A stretch of 64,000 nucleotides of DNA from contig NZ_JH921518.1 of the NCBI RefSeq assembly GCF_000299035.1, forward strand, positions 62,001-126,000, in the 5' to 3' direction. The position numbers were made by a program, and so were the translations under genes. This document shows, piece after piece, positions 1 to 7,892 of the stretch; the first letter of the stretch is position 1; each line of letters opens with the position of its first letter. The stretch is from Bacillus bingmayongensis. Lineage in GTDB: Bacteria > Bacillota > Bacilli > Bacillales > Bacillaceae_G. A model generated the notes under the pieces. The model was given only the letters and a program-made list of their open reading frames with translations, had not been told where the DNA came from and made no database searches.

Positions 1-357
1 TCGTACTTCTATATGATTTTCACCTTGCACTGCTGGACAAACAAATGGACCACATGCTGCTGGTGTCAAATCAATTACTAGTTTTCCTAGCCCTCTTAAA
101 ACTTCCGCATGCCGAATATGAGCTTTGGCTGACGTTGCATCAAATATAATATCCGCTATACTAGGATTCTCAATGATTGCTTGTATACCATTATCAAAAA
201 CCGCATACCCTTCTTTCTCCGCTCGCTTTAATCCGTCTGATTCAGAATCTATCCCAATCATAGCAGTCATTTCGATACCTTCACTTTTTCTTAATTTGTA
301 CATTAAATCCGTACCGATATTTCCAGAACCTATAATAGCCGCCTTCACTTTCCTCAC
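1..357 (-). CDS. Acetaldehyde dehydrogenase (acetylating), 3' end outside window
   Basis: Partial gene: the first 119 codons are present and the rest lies beyond the left edge. The start is GTG at 357, preceded by GGAGGGG about 7 nt upstream; the nearby ATG is out of frame and followed by a stop. The N-terminus carries a Rossmann nucleotide-binding motif ([16 protein letters not shown]) and later [16 protein letters not shown], typical of the MhpF/DmpF family, which converts acetaldehyde, CoA and NAD+ to acetyl-CoA. It is the last visible member of the meta-cleavage operon, where it would consume acetaldehyde released by a 4-hydroxy-2-oxovalerate aldolase. That aldolase is not in this window and may lie just beyond the edge. 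Family assignment is firm. Confidence 0.9.
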   Translation of the reverse strand, partial: MRKVKAAIIGSGNIGTDLMYKLRKSEGIEMTAMIGIDSESDGLKRAEKEGYAVFDNGIQAIIENPSIADIIFDATSAKAHIRHAEVLRGLGKLVIDLTPAACGPFVCPAVQGENHIEVR

Positions 358-389
358 ATATATCCCCTCCTTTTCACACAATCATAAAA

Positions 390-1169
390 TTATACAAATT
401 TAATAGAAACCGAACCAAGAGACCCGAAATCAGCTTGAATTACATCATTACATTGAACTGAAACAGCGCTTGATAATGCACCTGGCAAAATTAATTCCCC
501 TGCCTTCAATGAAATATGAAATTCACTAAGTTTATTCGCTAGCCAAGCAACAGCTTGCGCAGGATGTCCTAATGCCGCTGCCCCTGCTCCAGTAGCAATT
601 AAACTATTATTTTTATAAAACGCCATTCCAGCTGTACGTAAATCTACTTCAGATACATCAGAAAACTTATCACCAACGACTACTTTCGCAGATGAACCAT
701 TATCCGCTACTGTATCAGCAAGCTTAATCTTCCAATCTGCAATACGACTATCAATAATTTCAAGTGTAGGTACAATATATTTCGTTGCCATTAAAACGTC
801 TATATATGTAATATTAGGTCCACTCAAATCCTCTGCTAAAACAAATCCAATTTCTGCTTCTACTTTCGGAGATACAAATGAATCTACAGAGATTATACTT
901 CCACTTTCTACTTTCATATCATCTAGTAAATGTCCGTAATCTGGTTCATTTACTCCAAGCATTTGTTGCATGGCATGACTCGTAAGTCCGACTTTTTTCC
1001 CAATCACTTTACGTCCTTGTTTTAGTTTTCGTCCCACTACTTCGAGCTGAATGCTATACGAATCTGAAACTGATAAATTTGGATACCTTTCTGTAAAAGA
1101 AGAAATTGGTCTACACGTTTGTTCTGCCTGCAACAGTTCATCTGCTAATTCCTTTATTAACACTTGCAT
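390..1169 (-). CDS. 2-keto-4-pentenoate hydratase / 4-oxalocrotonate decarboxylase family
   Basis: A 259-residue protein of normal length for the MhpD/DmpE/DmpH hydratase-decarboxylase family. The diagnostic segment IGKKVGLTSHAMQQMLGV is at about residues 55-72, PKVEAEIGFVLAEDL near residue 100, and a C-terminal glycine-rich GAGAAALGHPAQAVAWL follows. The family hydrates 2-oxopent-4-enoate to 4-hydroxy-2-oxovalerate or decarboxylates 4-oxalocrotonate, using Mg2+ or Mn2+. The sequence alone does not separate the two activities; hydratase is favoured by the phrase around residues 60-82. ATG at 1169 follows GAGGTGA. It lies 33 bp from the acetaldehyde dehydrogenase gene and 75 bp after the semialdehyde dehydrogenase, in the same operon. 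Confidence 0.85.
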   Translation of the reverse strand: MQVLIKELADELLQAEQTCRPISSFTERYPNLSVSDSYSIQLEVVGRKLKQGRKVIGKKVGLTSHAMQQMLGVNEPDYGHLLDDMKVESGSIISVDSFVSPKVEAEIGFVLAEDLSGPNITYIDVLMATKYIVPTLEIIDSRIADWKIKLADTVADNGSSAKVVVGDKFSDVSEVDLRTAGMAFYKNNSLIATGAGAAALGHPAQAVAWLANKLSEFHISLKAGELILPGALSSAVSVQCNDVIQADFGSLGSVSIKFV

Positions 1170-1244
1170 TTATCTCACCTCATTATTAGAATCTATATTT
1201 ATAACACATCAGTGGAAATACCATTCCACTGATGGAGTTTCACT

Positions 1245-2714
1245 TTATAATTTCATCGTGACTGTCTTCGCTTCCGTATAAAATTCAAAGCTATGGCGTC
1301 CACCTTCTCGGCCAATACCACTTGCCTTAGAACCACCAAATGGGGTACGTAAATCTCGAACATACCAACAATTAATCCATAACAAGCCCGAATCAATTTG
1401 CGAAACAACTCGCTGTGCTCTTCGAAGATCATTTGTCCAAACAACCCCTGCTAAGCCATAAATAGAATCATTTGCGATACGAATTGCATCTTTTTCTGTT
1501 TTAAATGGAATAACAACTAAAACTGGACCAAAAATTTCCTCTTGGGCTACACGCATACGGTTATCAACATCATATAATACAGTTGGTTCATAAAAATTCC
1601 CTTGCGCTAGACCCTCGATCCTTTTTCCGCCATGGGCTAATTTTGCTCCTTCTGAAAGACCAATTTCTACGTAACGATCAACTGTTTCTAAATGTGATTT
1701 TGAAACAAGTGCTCCCATATCTGTATCTTCACCAAGGGGATCTCCCACTTTTATCTTTTTTACGGCTGCTACAAATTTCTCTAAAAACTGTTCATATACA
1801 CTTTCTTGTACAAGTAACCTTGAGCCAGCTAAACAAATTTCTCCTTGATTCCGATAAATCGCTTCAATTGATCCTTGTATCGCTTCATCTAAATCAGCAT
1901 CTTCAAATACAATATTCGCTGATTTCCCGCCTAATTCTAACGAAACTGGTATTAAGTTTTCTGAGGCATTCCGCATAATTGTTTTTCCTGTATTACTTTC
2001 TCCTACGAATGAAATACGCCTTACAGCAGGATATGTCGTCATTTTTGTTCCTACCGTACTCCCTGGACCAGTAATAATATTAAGTACGCCAGGAGGTAGC
2101 CCAGCCTCATTCGCAATTGCGCCAAGCATAACTGCACTTAGCGGTGTGTAAGACGCTGGTTTTACAACAACTGTATTACCAGCAGCTAATGCAGCTGACA
2201 CCTTCCATGTCATCTGCATAAATGGTAAATTCCAAGGAATAATTAGGCTCGTCACTCCTGCTGGTGCATATTTCGCATACGACATAAAGTTATGTTTATC
2301 ATAATGTTCATGCACCATATACTTTGCCATCTCAGCAAAGAAACGAAAATTATGAGCAGAACGCGGAATATCGAAGCCACGGCTTTCTTTTATCGGCTTT
2401 CCAACATCAAGTGTCTCAATATACGCTAACTCATCCACTTTTTCCATAATCAAATCGGACATTTTACATAAAATAGTGGACCGTTCTTCTACAGGCATTT
2501 TACTCCAAATACCATTTGTAAACGTACGCTCTGCCACATCTATCGCTCGCTTTGCATCCTCTTCATTTGCTTGTGCAACAGAGGCAAGTTTTCTATTTGT
2601 CGATGGGTTGAACGTATCGAACGTTTCGCCGGACATCGCATCAACATATTCACCACCAATAAATAACTTTGCATCTTTTACTTTCATTTTTTCAGTTAAC
2701 AGTTCTTTATTCAC
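1245..2714 (-). CDS. nbaE: 2-aminomuconic (2-hydroxymuconic) 6-semialdehyde dehydrogenase
   Basis: A 489-residue NAD-dependent aldehyde dehydrogenase of typical length. The active-site set is visible: Asn162 in IPWNLPF, Glu260 in LELGGKSANIVF and Cys294 in NQGEICLAGSR. The start is GTG at 2714 with GGAGG about 8 nt upstream. By position between ACMS decarboxylase/deaminase genes and the hydratase, it should oxidise 2-aminomuconate 6-semialdehyde to 2-aminomuconate, or the hydroxymuconic analogue. The substrate is inferred from context; the enzyme class is certain. It follows the RidA-like gene by 12 bp. Confidence 0.85.
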   Translation of the reverse strand: MNKELLTEKMKVKDAKLFIGGEYVDAMSGETFDTFNPSTNRKLASVAQANEEDAKRAIDVAERTFTNGIWSKMPVEERSTILCKMSDLIMEKVDELAYIETLDVGKPIKESRGFDIPRSAHNFRFFAEMAKYMVHEHYDKHNFMSYAKYAPAGVTSLIIPWNLPFMQMTWKVSAALAAGNTVVVKPASYTPLSAVMLGAIANEAGLPPGVLNIITGPGSTVGTKMTTYPAVRRISFVGESNTGKTIMRNASENLIPVSLELGGKSANIVFEDADLDEAIQGSIEAIYRNQGEICLAGSRLLVQESVYEQFLEKFVAAVKKIKVGDPLGEDTDMGALVSKSHLETVDRYVEIGLSEGAKLAHGGKRIEGLAQGNFYEPTVLYDVDNRMRVAQEEIFGPVLVVIPFKTEKDAIRIANDSIYGLAGVVWTNDLRRAQRVVSQIDSGLLWINCWYVRDLRTPFGGSKASGIGREGGRHSFEFYTEAKTVTMKL

Positions 2715-2726
2715 ACTCTTTGCCTC

Positions 2727-3185
2727 CTACTCTTCAATTTCTAAAACCATCTCAATTTCAATTGTTGTATTGTTCGGTAGTTGAGCCATTCCAACAGCAG
2801 AACGAGCATGCTTTCCCTTCTCACCAAAAACATCTACTAATAAGTCAGATGCACCATTCATCACTTTTGGTTGATTAATAAAATCTTCTGTACTGTTTAC
2901 AAAACCAAGTAACTTCACAACTCGTTTCACTTTATTTAAATCACCTATTTCATTCTTTACGACACTTAATACGTTCAACATTGACTGTCTTGCTGCTTTA
3001 TATCCATCTTCTATTGATACATCCTTACCTAATTTCCCGTGGTACTGGTCAACACCTTGTCCAGCAGTAAATAATAAGTTTCCAACCCTTACACAACTTA
3101 CATAATTACCTACCGCCGGACGAATAGCTGGTAGTGTAAGTCCCATTTCATTTAATTTACTCTCTGGTGTTTGTACTTTCTGCAT
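2727..3185 (-). CDS. nbaF: RidA/YjgF family deaminase, probable 2-aminomuconate deaminase
   Basis: A 152-residue RidA (YjgF/YER057c/UK114) superfamily protein. It shows the conserved AGQGVDQYHGKLGKDVS segment around residues 43-58 and the C-terminal ARSAVGMAQLPNNTTIEIE core whose Arg and Glu bind the substrate carboxylate and amine. In 3-hydroxyanthranilate pathways a RidA-like enzyme deaminates 2-aminomuconate to 4-oxalocrotonate, so that role is inferred from its neighbours. ATG at 3185 lies inside the end of the ACMS decarboxylase gene (29-bp overlap), which suggests translational coupling. Confidence 0.85.
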   Translation of the reverse strand: MQKVQTPESKLNEMGLTLPAIRPAVGNYVSCVRVGNLLFTAGQGVDQYHGKLGKDVSIEDGYKAARQSMLNVLSVVKNEIGDLNKVKRVVKLLGFVNSTEDFINQPKVMNGASDLLVDVFGEKGKHARSAVGMAQLPNNTTIEIEMVLEIEE

Positions 3186-4194
3186 ATACTACACCTCTTT
3201 TTTTCATATCAATATTTAAGAAGCTCGCTGCATTTCCACCAAGCATAGCTTCCTTTTGCTCCTCGGATAACTCAAGTGTCTCGTCAATTACTTTACCTGG
3301 ATGAATTTCCCGTAGTAAAAACGGATAATCCGATCCCATAAAAATCTTTTCATGTCCAAATCGCTCTATCATATATTTAAGATTGATAGGATCATAGTTT
3401 AAAGAATCGAAATAAAATTTCTTTGCATAATGGCTAGGAGGGTACGTAGTTAGTCTCAGATGCGGCCATACTTGCCATCCTTGATCTAATCGCGGCAAAA
3501 TATACGGGAATGAACCACCACCATGAGCAAAACAAATCTTTAGCCTAGGAAACTTCTCCATTATCCCACTCCATATAAGTGTGGCTGCGGCAAGTGCCGT
3601 TTCACTTGGCATCCCAACGGTATACATAAAATTATGATGTGGCATTCTATCACGTCCTAATGTTTCCCATGGATGAATAAAAATCGGGACTTGCCACTTT
3701 TCAGCCATTCGGAAAAATTCAATAAATGAGGGATCATCTAAATTTTTCCCATTTACATTCGTTCCAATTTCGATTCCATGTAACCTTAATTCCTTTATAC
3801 ATCGCTCCATCTCACGAACTGCAGTTTCTCCATCTTGCATCGGCACTGTTCCTAATCCAACAAAACGATCTGGATATGCCTGGACTGTTTCCGCAATAAA
3901 ATCATTTTGAATACGCGCCATTGCTTCTGCTTCTTCTGGTTTTGCCCAATAAGAAAATGTAACAGGAATTGGTGATAGTACTTGTATATCTACGCCTTCA
4001 CGGTCCATATCTTCAATTCTTTTCTCCGGACACCATACTTGATCTGTCACATCGCGAAAGTTTTTCCCTCCAATCATAATGGCCGCACCACATGTACAAG
4101 TGCGATTTAATATTGGCCAACGTCCACCACCAAACTTCTCCTCAAAATCCGGAAATGTTTCAGGAATAATATGTGTATGAAAATCTATTCGCAC
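3157..4194 (-). CDS. nbaD: 2-amino-3-carboxymuconate-6-semialdehyde decarboxylase (ACMSD)
   Basis: Amidohydrolase-superfamily decarboxylase of about 345 residues. Zinc ligands expected for ACMSD are visible: His6 and His8 in RIDFHTHIIP, His174 in FIHPWETLG, His224 in CFAHGGGSFP and Asp289 in MGSDYPF. It removes CO2 from ACMS made by the preceding dioxygenase, giving 2-aminomuconate 6-semialdehyde. The GTG at 4194 sits 7 nt after GGAGG (4202-4206). An ATG at 4200 is also in frame but only 1 nt from that site, so GTG is preferred. The start overlaps the dioxygenase gene by 10 bp and the 3' end overlaps the deaminase by 29 bp. Confidence 0.9.
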   Translation of the reverse strand: MRIDFHTHIIPETFPDFEEKFGGGRWPILNRTCTCGAAIMIGGKNFRDVTDQVWCPEKRIEDMDREGVDIQVLSPIPVTFSYWAKPEEAEAMARIQNDFIAETVQAYPDRFVGLGTVPMQDGETAVREMERCIKELRLHGIEIGTNVNGKNLDDPSFIEFFRMAEKWQVPIFIHPWETLGRDRMPHHNFMYTVGMPSETALAAATLIWSGIMEKFPRLKICFAHGGGSFPYILPRLDQGWQVWPHLRLTTYPPSHYAKKFYFDSLNYDPINLKYMIERFGHEKIFMGSDYPFLLREIHPGKVIDETLELSEEQKEAMLGGNAASFLNIDMKKRGVVYAESTNTRE

Positions 4195-4724
4195 TTCCAT
4201 TCCTCCACTTCTTCTGGCATAATATGCCCGCAGTTTTTGCACGCACGAATTTCCTTATTTGAATTAAAACTATGAATCGCTTCTTTCACTTGCTTTTCAA
4301 TATCGTTTAATTGAACTCGTACGCGATGCATTTCATGATTACACTCATCACAAAACCAAACAAAATCTTCAAGTTCTCCTTGATTACGTTTCCTTTCAAT
4401 TACTAATCCATACGTGTCTGCAACGCGGTGCGGCGAATGTGGCACCATAGCTGGTAACATAAATACATCGCCTTCTTTCACTGTAACAACTTCACGTTTC
4501 CCCTCTTCCGTAATACATTCCACATAACATTCGCCTTTTATTTGATAAAAAAATTCATCTGAAGGATCTACATGGAAATCACGTCTTCTATTTGGCCCTC
4601 CTAATATCATGGCAATAAACTCTGAGTCTTGCCAAATTACCTTGTTATTCACCGGTGGTTTCAATAACTCTTTATTTTCATCAATCCATTTTAGTAAATT
4701 AAAAGATTGTAATGTTTTTGACAT
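4185..4724 (-). CDS. nbaC: 3-hydroxyanthranilate 3,4-dioxygenase
   Basis: A 179-residue cupin dioxygenase that opens the ring of 3-hydroxyanthranilate to ACMS. Catalytic Fe(II) ligands are recognisable as His51 and Glu57 in DFHVDPSDEFFYQ and the PHSPHR histidine at residue 96 (or 99). A C-terminal rubredoxin-like second iron site is present, with Cys125 and Cys128 in FCDEC and Cys162 and Cys165 in CKNC, as in the bacterial enzyme from Cupriavidus metallidurans. It follows the FAD synthetase-like gene by 28 bp and overlaps the start of the ACMSD gene. Length and motifs make this one of the firmest calls in the window. Confidence 0.95.
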   Translation of the reverse strand: MSKTLQSFNLLKWIDENKELLKPPVNNKVIWQDSEFIAMILGGPNRRRDFHVDPSDEFFYQIKGECYVECITEEGKREVVTVKEGDVFMLPAMVPHSPHRVADTYGLVIERKRNQGELEDFVWFCDECNHEMHRVRVQLNDIEKQVKEAIHSFNSNKEIRACKNCGHIMPEEVEEWKCE

Positions 4725-4752
4725 GTTTTTTCCTCCTTATAATTCATCCCAT

Positions 4753-5301
4753 TTATATAGTTTTAAGAGACCATCCTAATAAAGATTGAGACCTCTGTAA
4801 TTCTCCTTGAAATAAATGATTTCGAATTCTCGTTGAAGAAATCCTTTCACCTTCTTCACAGCAAATTTCTTCAACAATAGAAACATCAAAATATTTCATT
4901 AACAGTCCTATATCACCTTCACGATCTTTTCCAAACCGAAAATCTTCTCCTACATAAATCCCTACTGGGCATAACTTTTGTAACTCTTGAACAAAGTGAC
5001 TAGCCGTTCTCATTACATACGCTTCATCAAAACGAATAACAATTACATGTTCAACACCAAGTTCTTGAAATCGATTTAATTTCTCATCAATTGTTGTTAA
5101 TACTTGAGCTCCCTTGAAATAAGCACGTGGTGGTGGATCAAATGTATACACGACATTTGTAATCTGTAGTTCTTTAGATTTCTCCACCGCGTTTCTAATA
5201 ACAGTTTGATGTCCTTTATGAACACCATCAAAAGCTCCAATGGAAACAATCGATTTTATTAATTTAGGTACACAATGATCATGTATATAAATGATTTTCA
5301 C
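4753..5301 (-). CDS. Stand-alone FAD synthetase (FMN adenylyltransferase) domain, RibF N-terminal half
   Basis: A 182-residue protein matching only the N-terminal nucleotidyltransferase half of RibF, which is normally about 310 residues. The HxGH signature is seen in GAFDGVHKGHQ, followed by GEDFRFGKDREGD and the ISSTRIRNHLFQGEL motif near the C-terminus; it stops where the riboflavin kinase domain would begin. It should convert FMN and ATP to FAD. Its place between the regulator and dioxygenase suggests that it supplies FAD to the HpaB-type monooxygenase. GTG at 5301 gives the RibF-like N-terminus; the ribosome site (GAGAG) is weak and close. A chromosomal full-length RibF is presumably elsewhere. 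Confidence 0.85.
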   Translation of the reverse strand: MKIIYIHDHCVPKLIKSIVSIGAFDGVHKGHQTVIRNAVEKSKELQITNVVYTFDPPPRAYFKGAQVLTTIDEKLNRFQELGVEHVIVIRFDEAYVMRTASHFVQELQKLCPVGIYVGEDFRFGKDREGDIGLLMKYFDVSIVEEICCEEGERISSTRIRNHLFQGELQRSQSLLGWSLKTI

Positions 5302-5320
5302 CTCTCTTTTTTAATCGGCA

Positions 5321-6067
5321 TCAAATATCTAAATAACCAAATTCTTTTGAAATTAAATTTGCCGTATTCATTACACTTCGAATCATGACTTGACGATTAC
5401 TGCCTTGCATATACGTTATTGGCCCAACAATATTAAGAGCCGCAATCGTTCTTCCAGTGTAAGAACGAATAGGAGCGGCAATTCCATATAGTCCATGCTC
5501 ATTTTCGTTATCACTTATGGAATAACCTTGCTTACGAATTGTCTGTAATTCCTTTTGAAATTTCTTCATACAGGTAATCGTATTTGGCGCCCTGGGCAAA
5601 AGCGCATGCTCTGAAGTGTACTCTAAAGAAGAAGGATTAAATGAAAGCAGTACTTTCCCTGTACTTGTACAATATGCAGGCTTCCTAGATCCAACATGAG
5701 TTGAAATTTGAACGGAATCCTTTGATGAAACTTTCAAAATAAATACAACGTCTCCGCGATCAAACATACCAATATGCACTGTTCCATTAAATTTCCTCAC
5801 AAGCTCTTCTACAATTGGAATTGCCCCACTATAAATCTCTTGTTGGAACATTACTTGATTGCCCCACTCAAGTAATTTCCAACCAAGCCGGTATTTTCTT
5901 TGTTCATCTCGAATGAGCATACCTTCTTCACACAATGTACGAACAAGATGATGAACTGTACTCGGATTCATATTTAATTTCGCTGCAATTTCTGAGTTTC
6001 CTAATACTGGCTCATCATTCGTGAAACAATTTAGAATTTTGCAAATTTTACTGATAGAAGCGATCAA
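5321..6067 (-). CDS. IclR family transcriptional regulator
   Basis: A 248-residue IclR-type regulator: an N-terminal winged helix-turn-helix (residues about 1-60, with NSEIAAKLNMNPSTVHHLVR) and a C-terminal effector-binding domain with SVNL-like segments such as CTSTGKVLLSF and SISDNENEHGLYGIAAPI. It starts at TTG 6067, 9 nt after GGAGG. The gene lies between the monooxygenase and the degradation genes on the same strand, so it probably controls both by binding an aromatic acid. The effector cannot be read from sequence. A cre-like site lies 131-144 bp upstream of its start. Confidence 0.88.
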   Translation of the reverse strand: MIASISKICKILNCFTNDEPVLGNSEIAAKLNMNPSTVHHLVRTLCEEGMLIRDEQRKYRLGWKLLEWGNQVMFQQEIYSGAIPIVEELVRKFNGTVHIGMFDRGDVVFILKVSSKDSVQISTHVGSRKPAYCTSTGKVLLSFNPSSLEYTSEHALLPRAPNTITCMKKFQKELQTIRKQGYSISDNENEHGLYGIAAPIRSYTGRTIAALNIVGPITYMQGSNRQVMIRSVMNTANLISKEFGYLDI

Positions 6068-6197
6068 AATAACTTACCTCCTCTATTCCAGTTACATATT
6101 TTCAGATTCATATAGAGCTAAACCTATAGGAAGATTTACATCCTAACAGTAAAATTCTTGTTATCTATTTGTTGCTCCTTCCTTTTCCACTCAAATT

Positions 6198-6211
6198 TGT
6201 AAGCGCAATCA
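6198..6211. promoter_or_regulatory. cre-like (CcpA) site upstream of the IclR/nba genes
   Basis: The 14-mer TGTAAGCGCAATCA matches the Bacillus cre consensus TGWAANCGNTNWCA at 13 of 14 positions. It lies in the 152-bp gap between the monooxygenase stop and the IclR start. Carbon catabolite repression of the aromatic operon is inferred, not shown. Confidence 0.5.
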
Positions 6212-6219
6212 TTTTGTAG

Positions 6220-7692
6220 TTAACTTAATGCGCTTTCAGATGAACTCGTTTGCAAAGCATTATTCACAAGGGATAAAGATTGTTGTTTTTTATACGCATT
6301 ATAAAACATACCCATTTTTCGAACTGGATCGCCAGAATAATAACGCTCATATTGTAATAAACGTTGTCCAAATGCTTCACCACATAAATCCCAAGCTAAT
6401 TTAAATAAGCGAACACGTTCCTCAGAAGATACCCCTTCACGCCCAAGATAATATTTATGCATATCATCTTGAATTTCTGGATTCATAAAGTCCGCACCAG
6501 TTGGCGACATTAGCAGTCCACCAGCACCAATTGTTTGAATAATTTCAATAGCACGCGGATACATTTTAGGTAATAAACTACGTATCGTATCAAGAGGTAA
6601 CCTTGCTGGTACAGCTTCACCATATGCATTCATTTCATACTCATATTCTGCTACTTGTAAGAGCGCTCGAATTGTTTCTACATCTTGTATTAATTCTGCT
6701 AACTGATTTTGTACGTTTAAAAAGCCGTCTACTCCAATTGAATCTGCTAGCTTGATCGCCACTTCAGCGGCAAAAGAAAGCTTTACCAGACCCCTGATTC
6801 CCGATTGGTGTGCCGGTTGATGTCCAATTCCTGTTTTAGGATACAGCTGATTTCCAGCCTCTACACTTTGATAAATAAACACCTTATCCCATGGAATAAA
6901 TACATTATGAAATACAAGTAATGCATCCATTTCTTCAAACCTTGATGCAAGTGGATGATCGAATAATGATCGTTTTCCATCTTGCATTGGCTCACGACAA
7001 AGAATTCTTAACCCTGGTGCATCAATTGGAACTGCAAAAGAGATTGCATGACGCTCATCACCTGTTTTAAAGCTCGGATAGGAATAAATGATTACTTCAT
7101 CTGTAATCGGTGCAAGAGTTGCTAACATTTTAGCTCCGCTCACATACATTCCCTCTTCCGTTTCACTCACTACACCTAAATGCATCGTTTCATCTTCTTG
7201 TTGATGTGACGCTTTACTTCGGTCATTTTGTGGATTAATGATCGCATGTGTTAAAAACAAATCTTGATCACGTATATGTTTATAATAATTCTTTATATTT
7301 CCCCCCCATGAGGAATCAAATTTTTCAAAAAACCATGCATTGCTCGCCATTGAAGTGACCGTAACATTTAAAAAATCTGGCGTTCTGCCCATTAAACCAA
7401 AGGTAGCTTTAGCCCATACCTCAAACAATTCACGACGCGCTTTTAAATCCTCATAATTTCTCGGCACTAAAAATGCATTCGAAACCCGCTCTCCGGTCTC
7501 TTCGCATATGTGGGTAATCTTATCTTGATATTTTGGATCATGCTGCATATCATATAGGTTTGCAATTTGTAAAATCGGTTCCCGAAAAACATCTTCATTT
7601 ACAACATCTGTTACTCTTCTTCCACCAATCCAAATTTCAGGATTTCTCGCCTTTAATCCTTCAATATACTGAGCCCCTGTTCGAATCGCCAT
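6220..7692 (-). CDS. HpaB-family FADH2-dependent monooxygenase, probable anthranilate 3-hydroxylase component
   Basis: A 490-residue protein of the 4-hydroxyphenylacetate 3-monooxygenase oxygenase (HpaB/HpaH) family, with the characteristic [11 protein letters not shown], the [21 protein letters not shown] stretch and a long helical C-terminal part ([22 protein letters not shown]). ATG at 7692 follows GGAGGGG; a longer reading frame to 7734 lacks a good site. In Geobacillus thermodenitrificans a homologous enzyme, paired with an FAD synthetase and a flavin reductase, hydroxylates anthranilate to 3-hydroxyanthranilate. The same neighbours here support that role over 4-hydroxyphenylacetate. No flavin reductase is encoded in this window. 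Confidence 0.85.
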   Translation of the reverse strand: MAIRTGAQYIEGLKARNPEIWIGGRRVTDVVNEDVFREPILQIANLYDMQHDPKYQDKITHICEETGERVSNAFLVPRNYEDLKARRELFEVWAKATFGLMGRTPDFLNVTVTSMASNAWFFEKFDSSWGGNIKNYYKHIRDQDLFLTHAIINPQNDRSKASHQQEDETMHLGVVSETEEGMYVSGAKMLATLAPITDEVIIYSYPSFKTGDERHAISFAVPIDAPGLRILCREPMQDGKRSLFDHPLASRFEEMDALLVFHNVFIPWDKVFIYQSVEAGNQLYPKTGIGHQPAHQSGIRGLVKLSFAAEVAIKLADSIGVDGFLNVQNQLAELIQDVETIRALLQVAEYEYEMNAYGEAVPARLPLDTIRSLLPKMYPRAIEIIQTIGAGGLLMSPTGADFMNPEIQDDMHKYYLGREGVSSEERVRLFKLAWDLCGEAFGQRLLQYERYYSGDPVRKMGMFYNAYKKQQSLSLVNNALQTSSSESALS

Positions 7693-7860
7693 GTTTACCC
7701 CTCCAATATATACATTTTGAAGTTTACTATACAAATAAGTTTAGAAATTCTAGTCACCCTTTATAATTGACAGAATTTTTAATTATTATAAAACAATCTC
7801 TACTCAAAACGACTGCCTTATTTCACATTATGAAATTCTAGTAAATTTTTTAAGAGACAT

Positions 7861-7888
7861 AAAAAAAGGAACAGTTTCCTGTCCCTCT
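7861..7888 (-). terminator. Terminator after SpoIIP-like gene 1
   Basis: On the minus strand GGGACAG-GAAA-CTGTTCC is followed by seven T residues, directly after the stop at 7893. Confidence 0.75.
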
Positions 7889-7892
7889 TACA

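Noticed and set aside
4195-4242. Longer N-terminus of the ACMS decarboxylase starting at 4242
   Set aside because: It runs through the end of the dioxygenase gene, lacks a ribosome site, and adds residues absent from the family. GTG 4194 with GGAGG is better.
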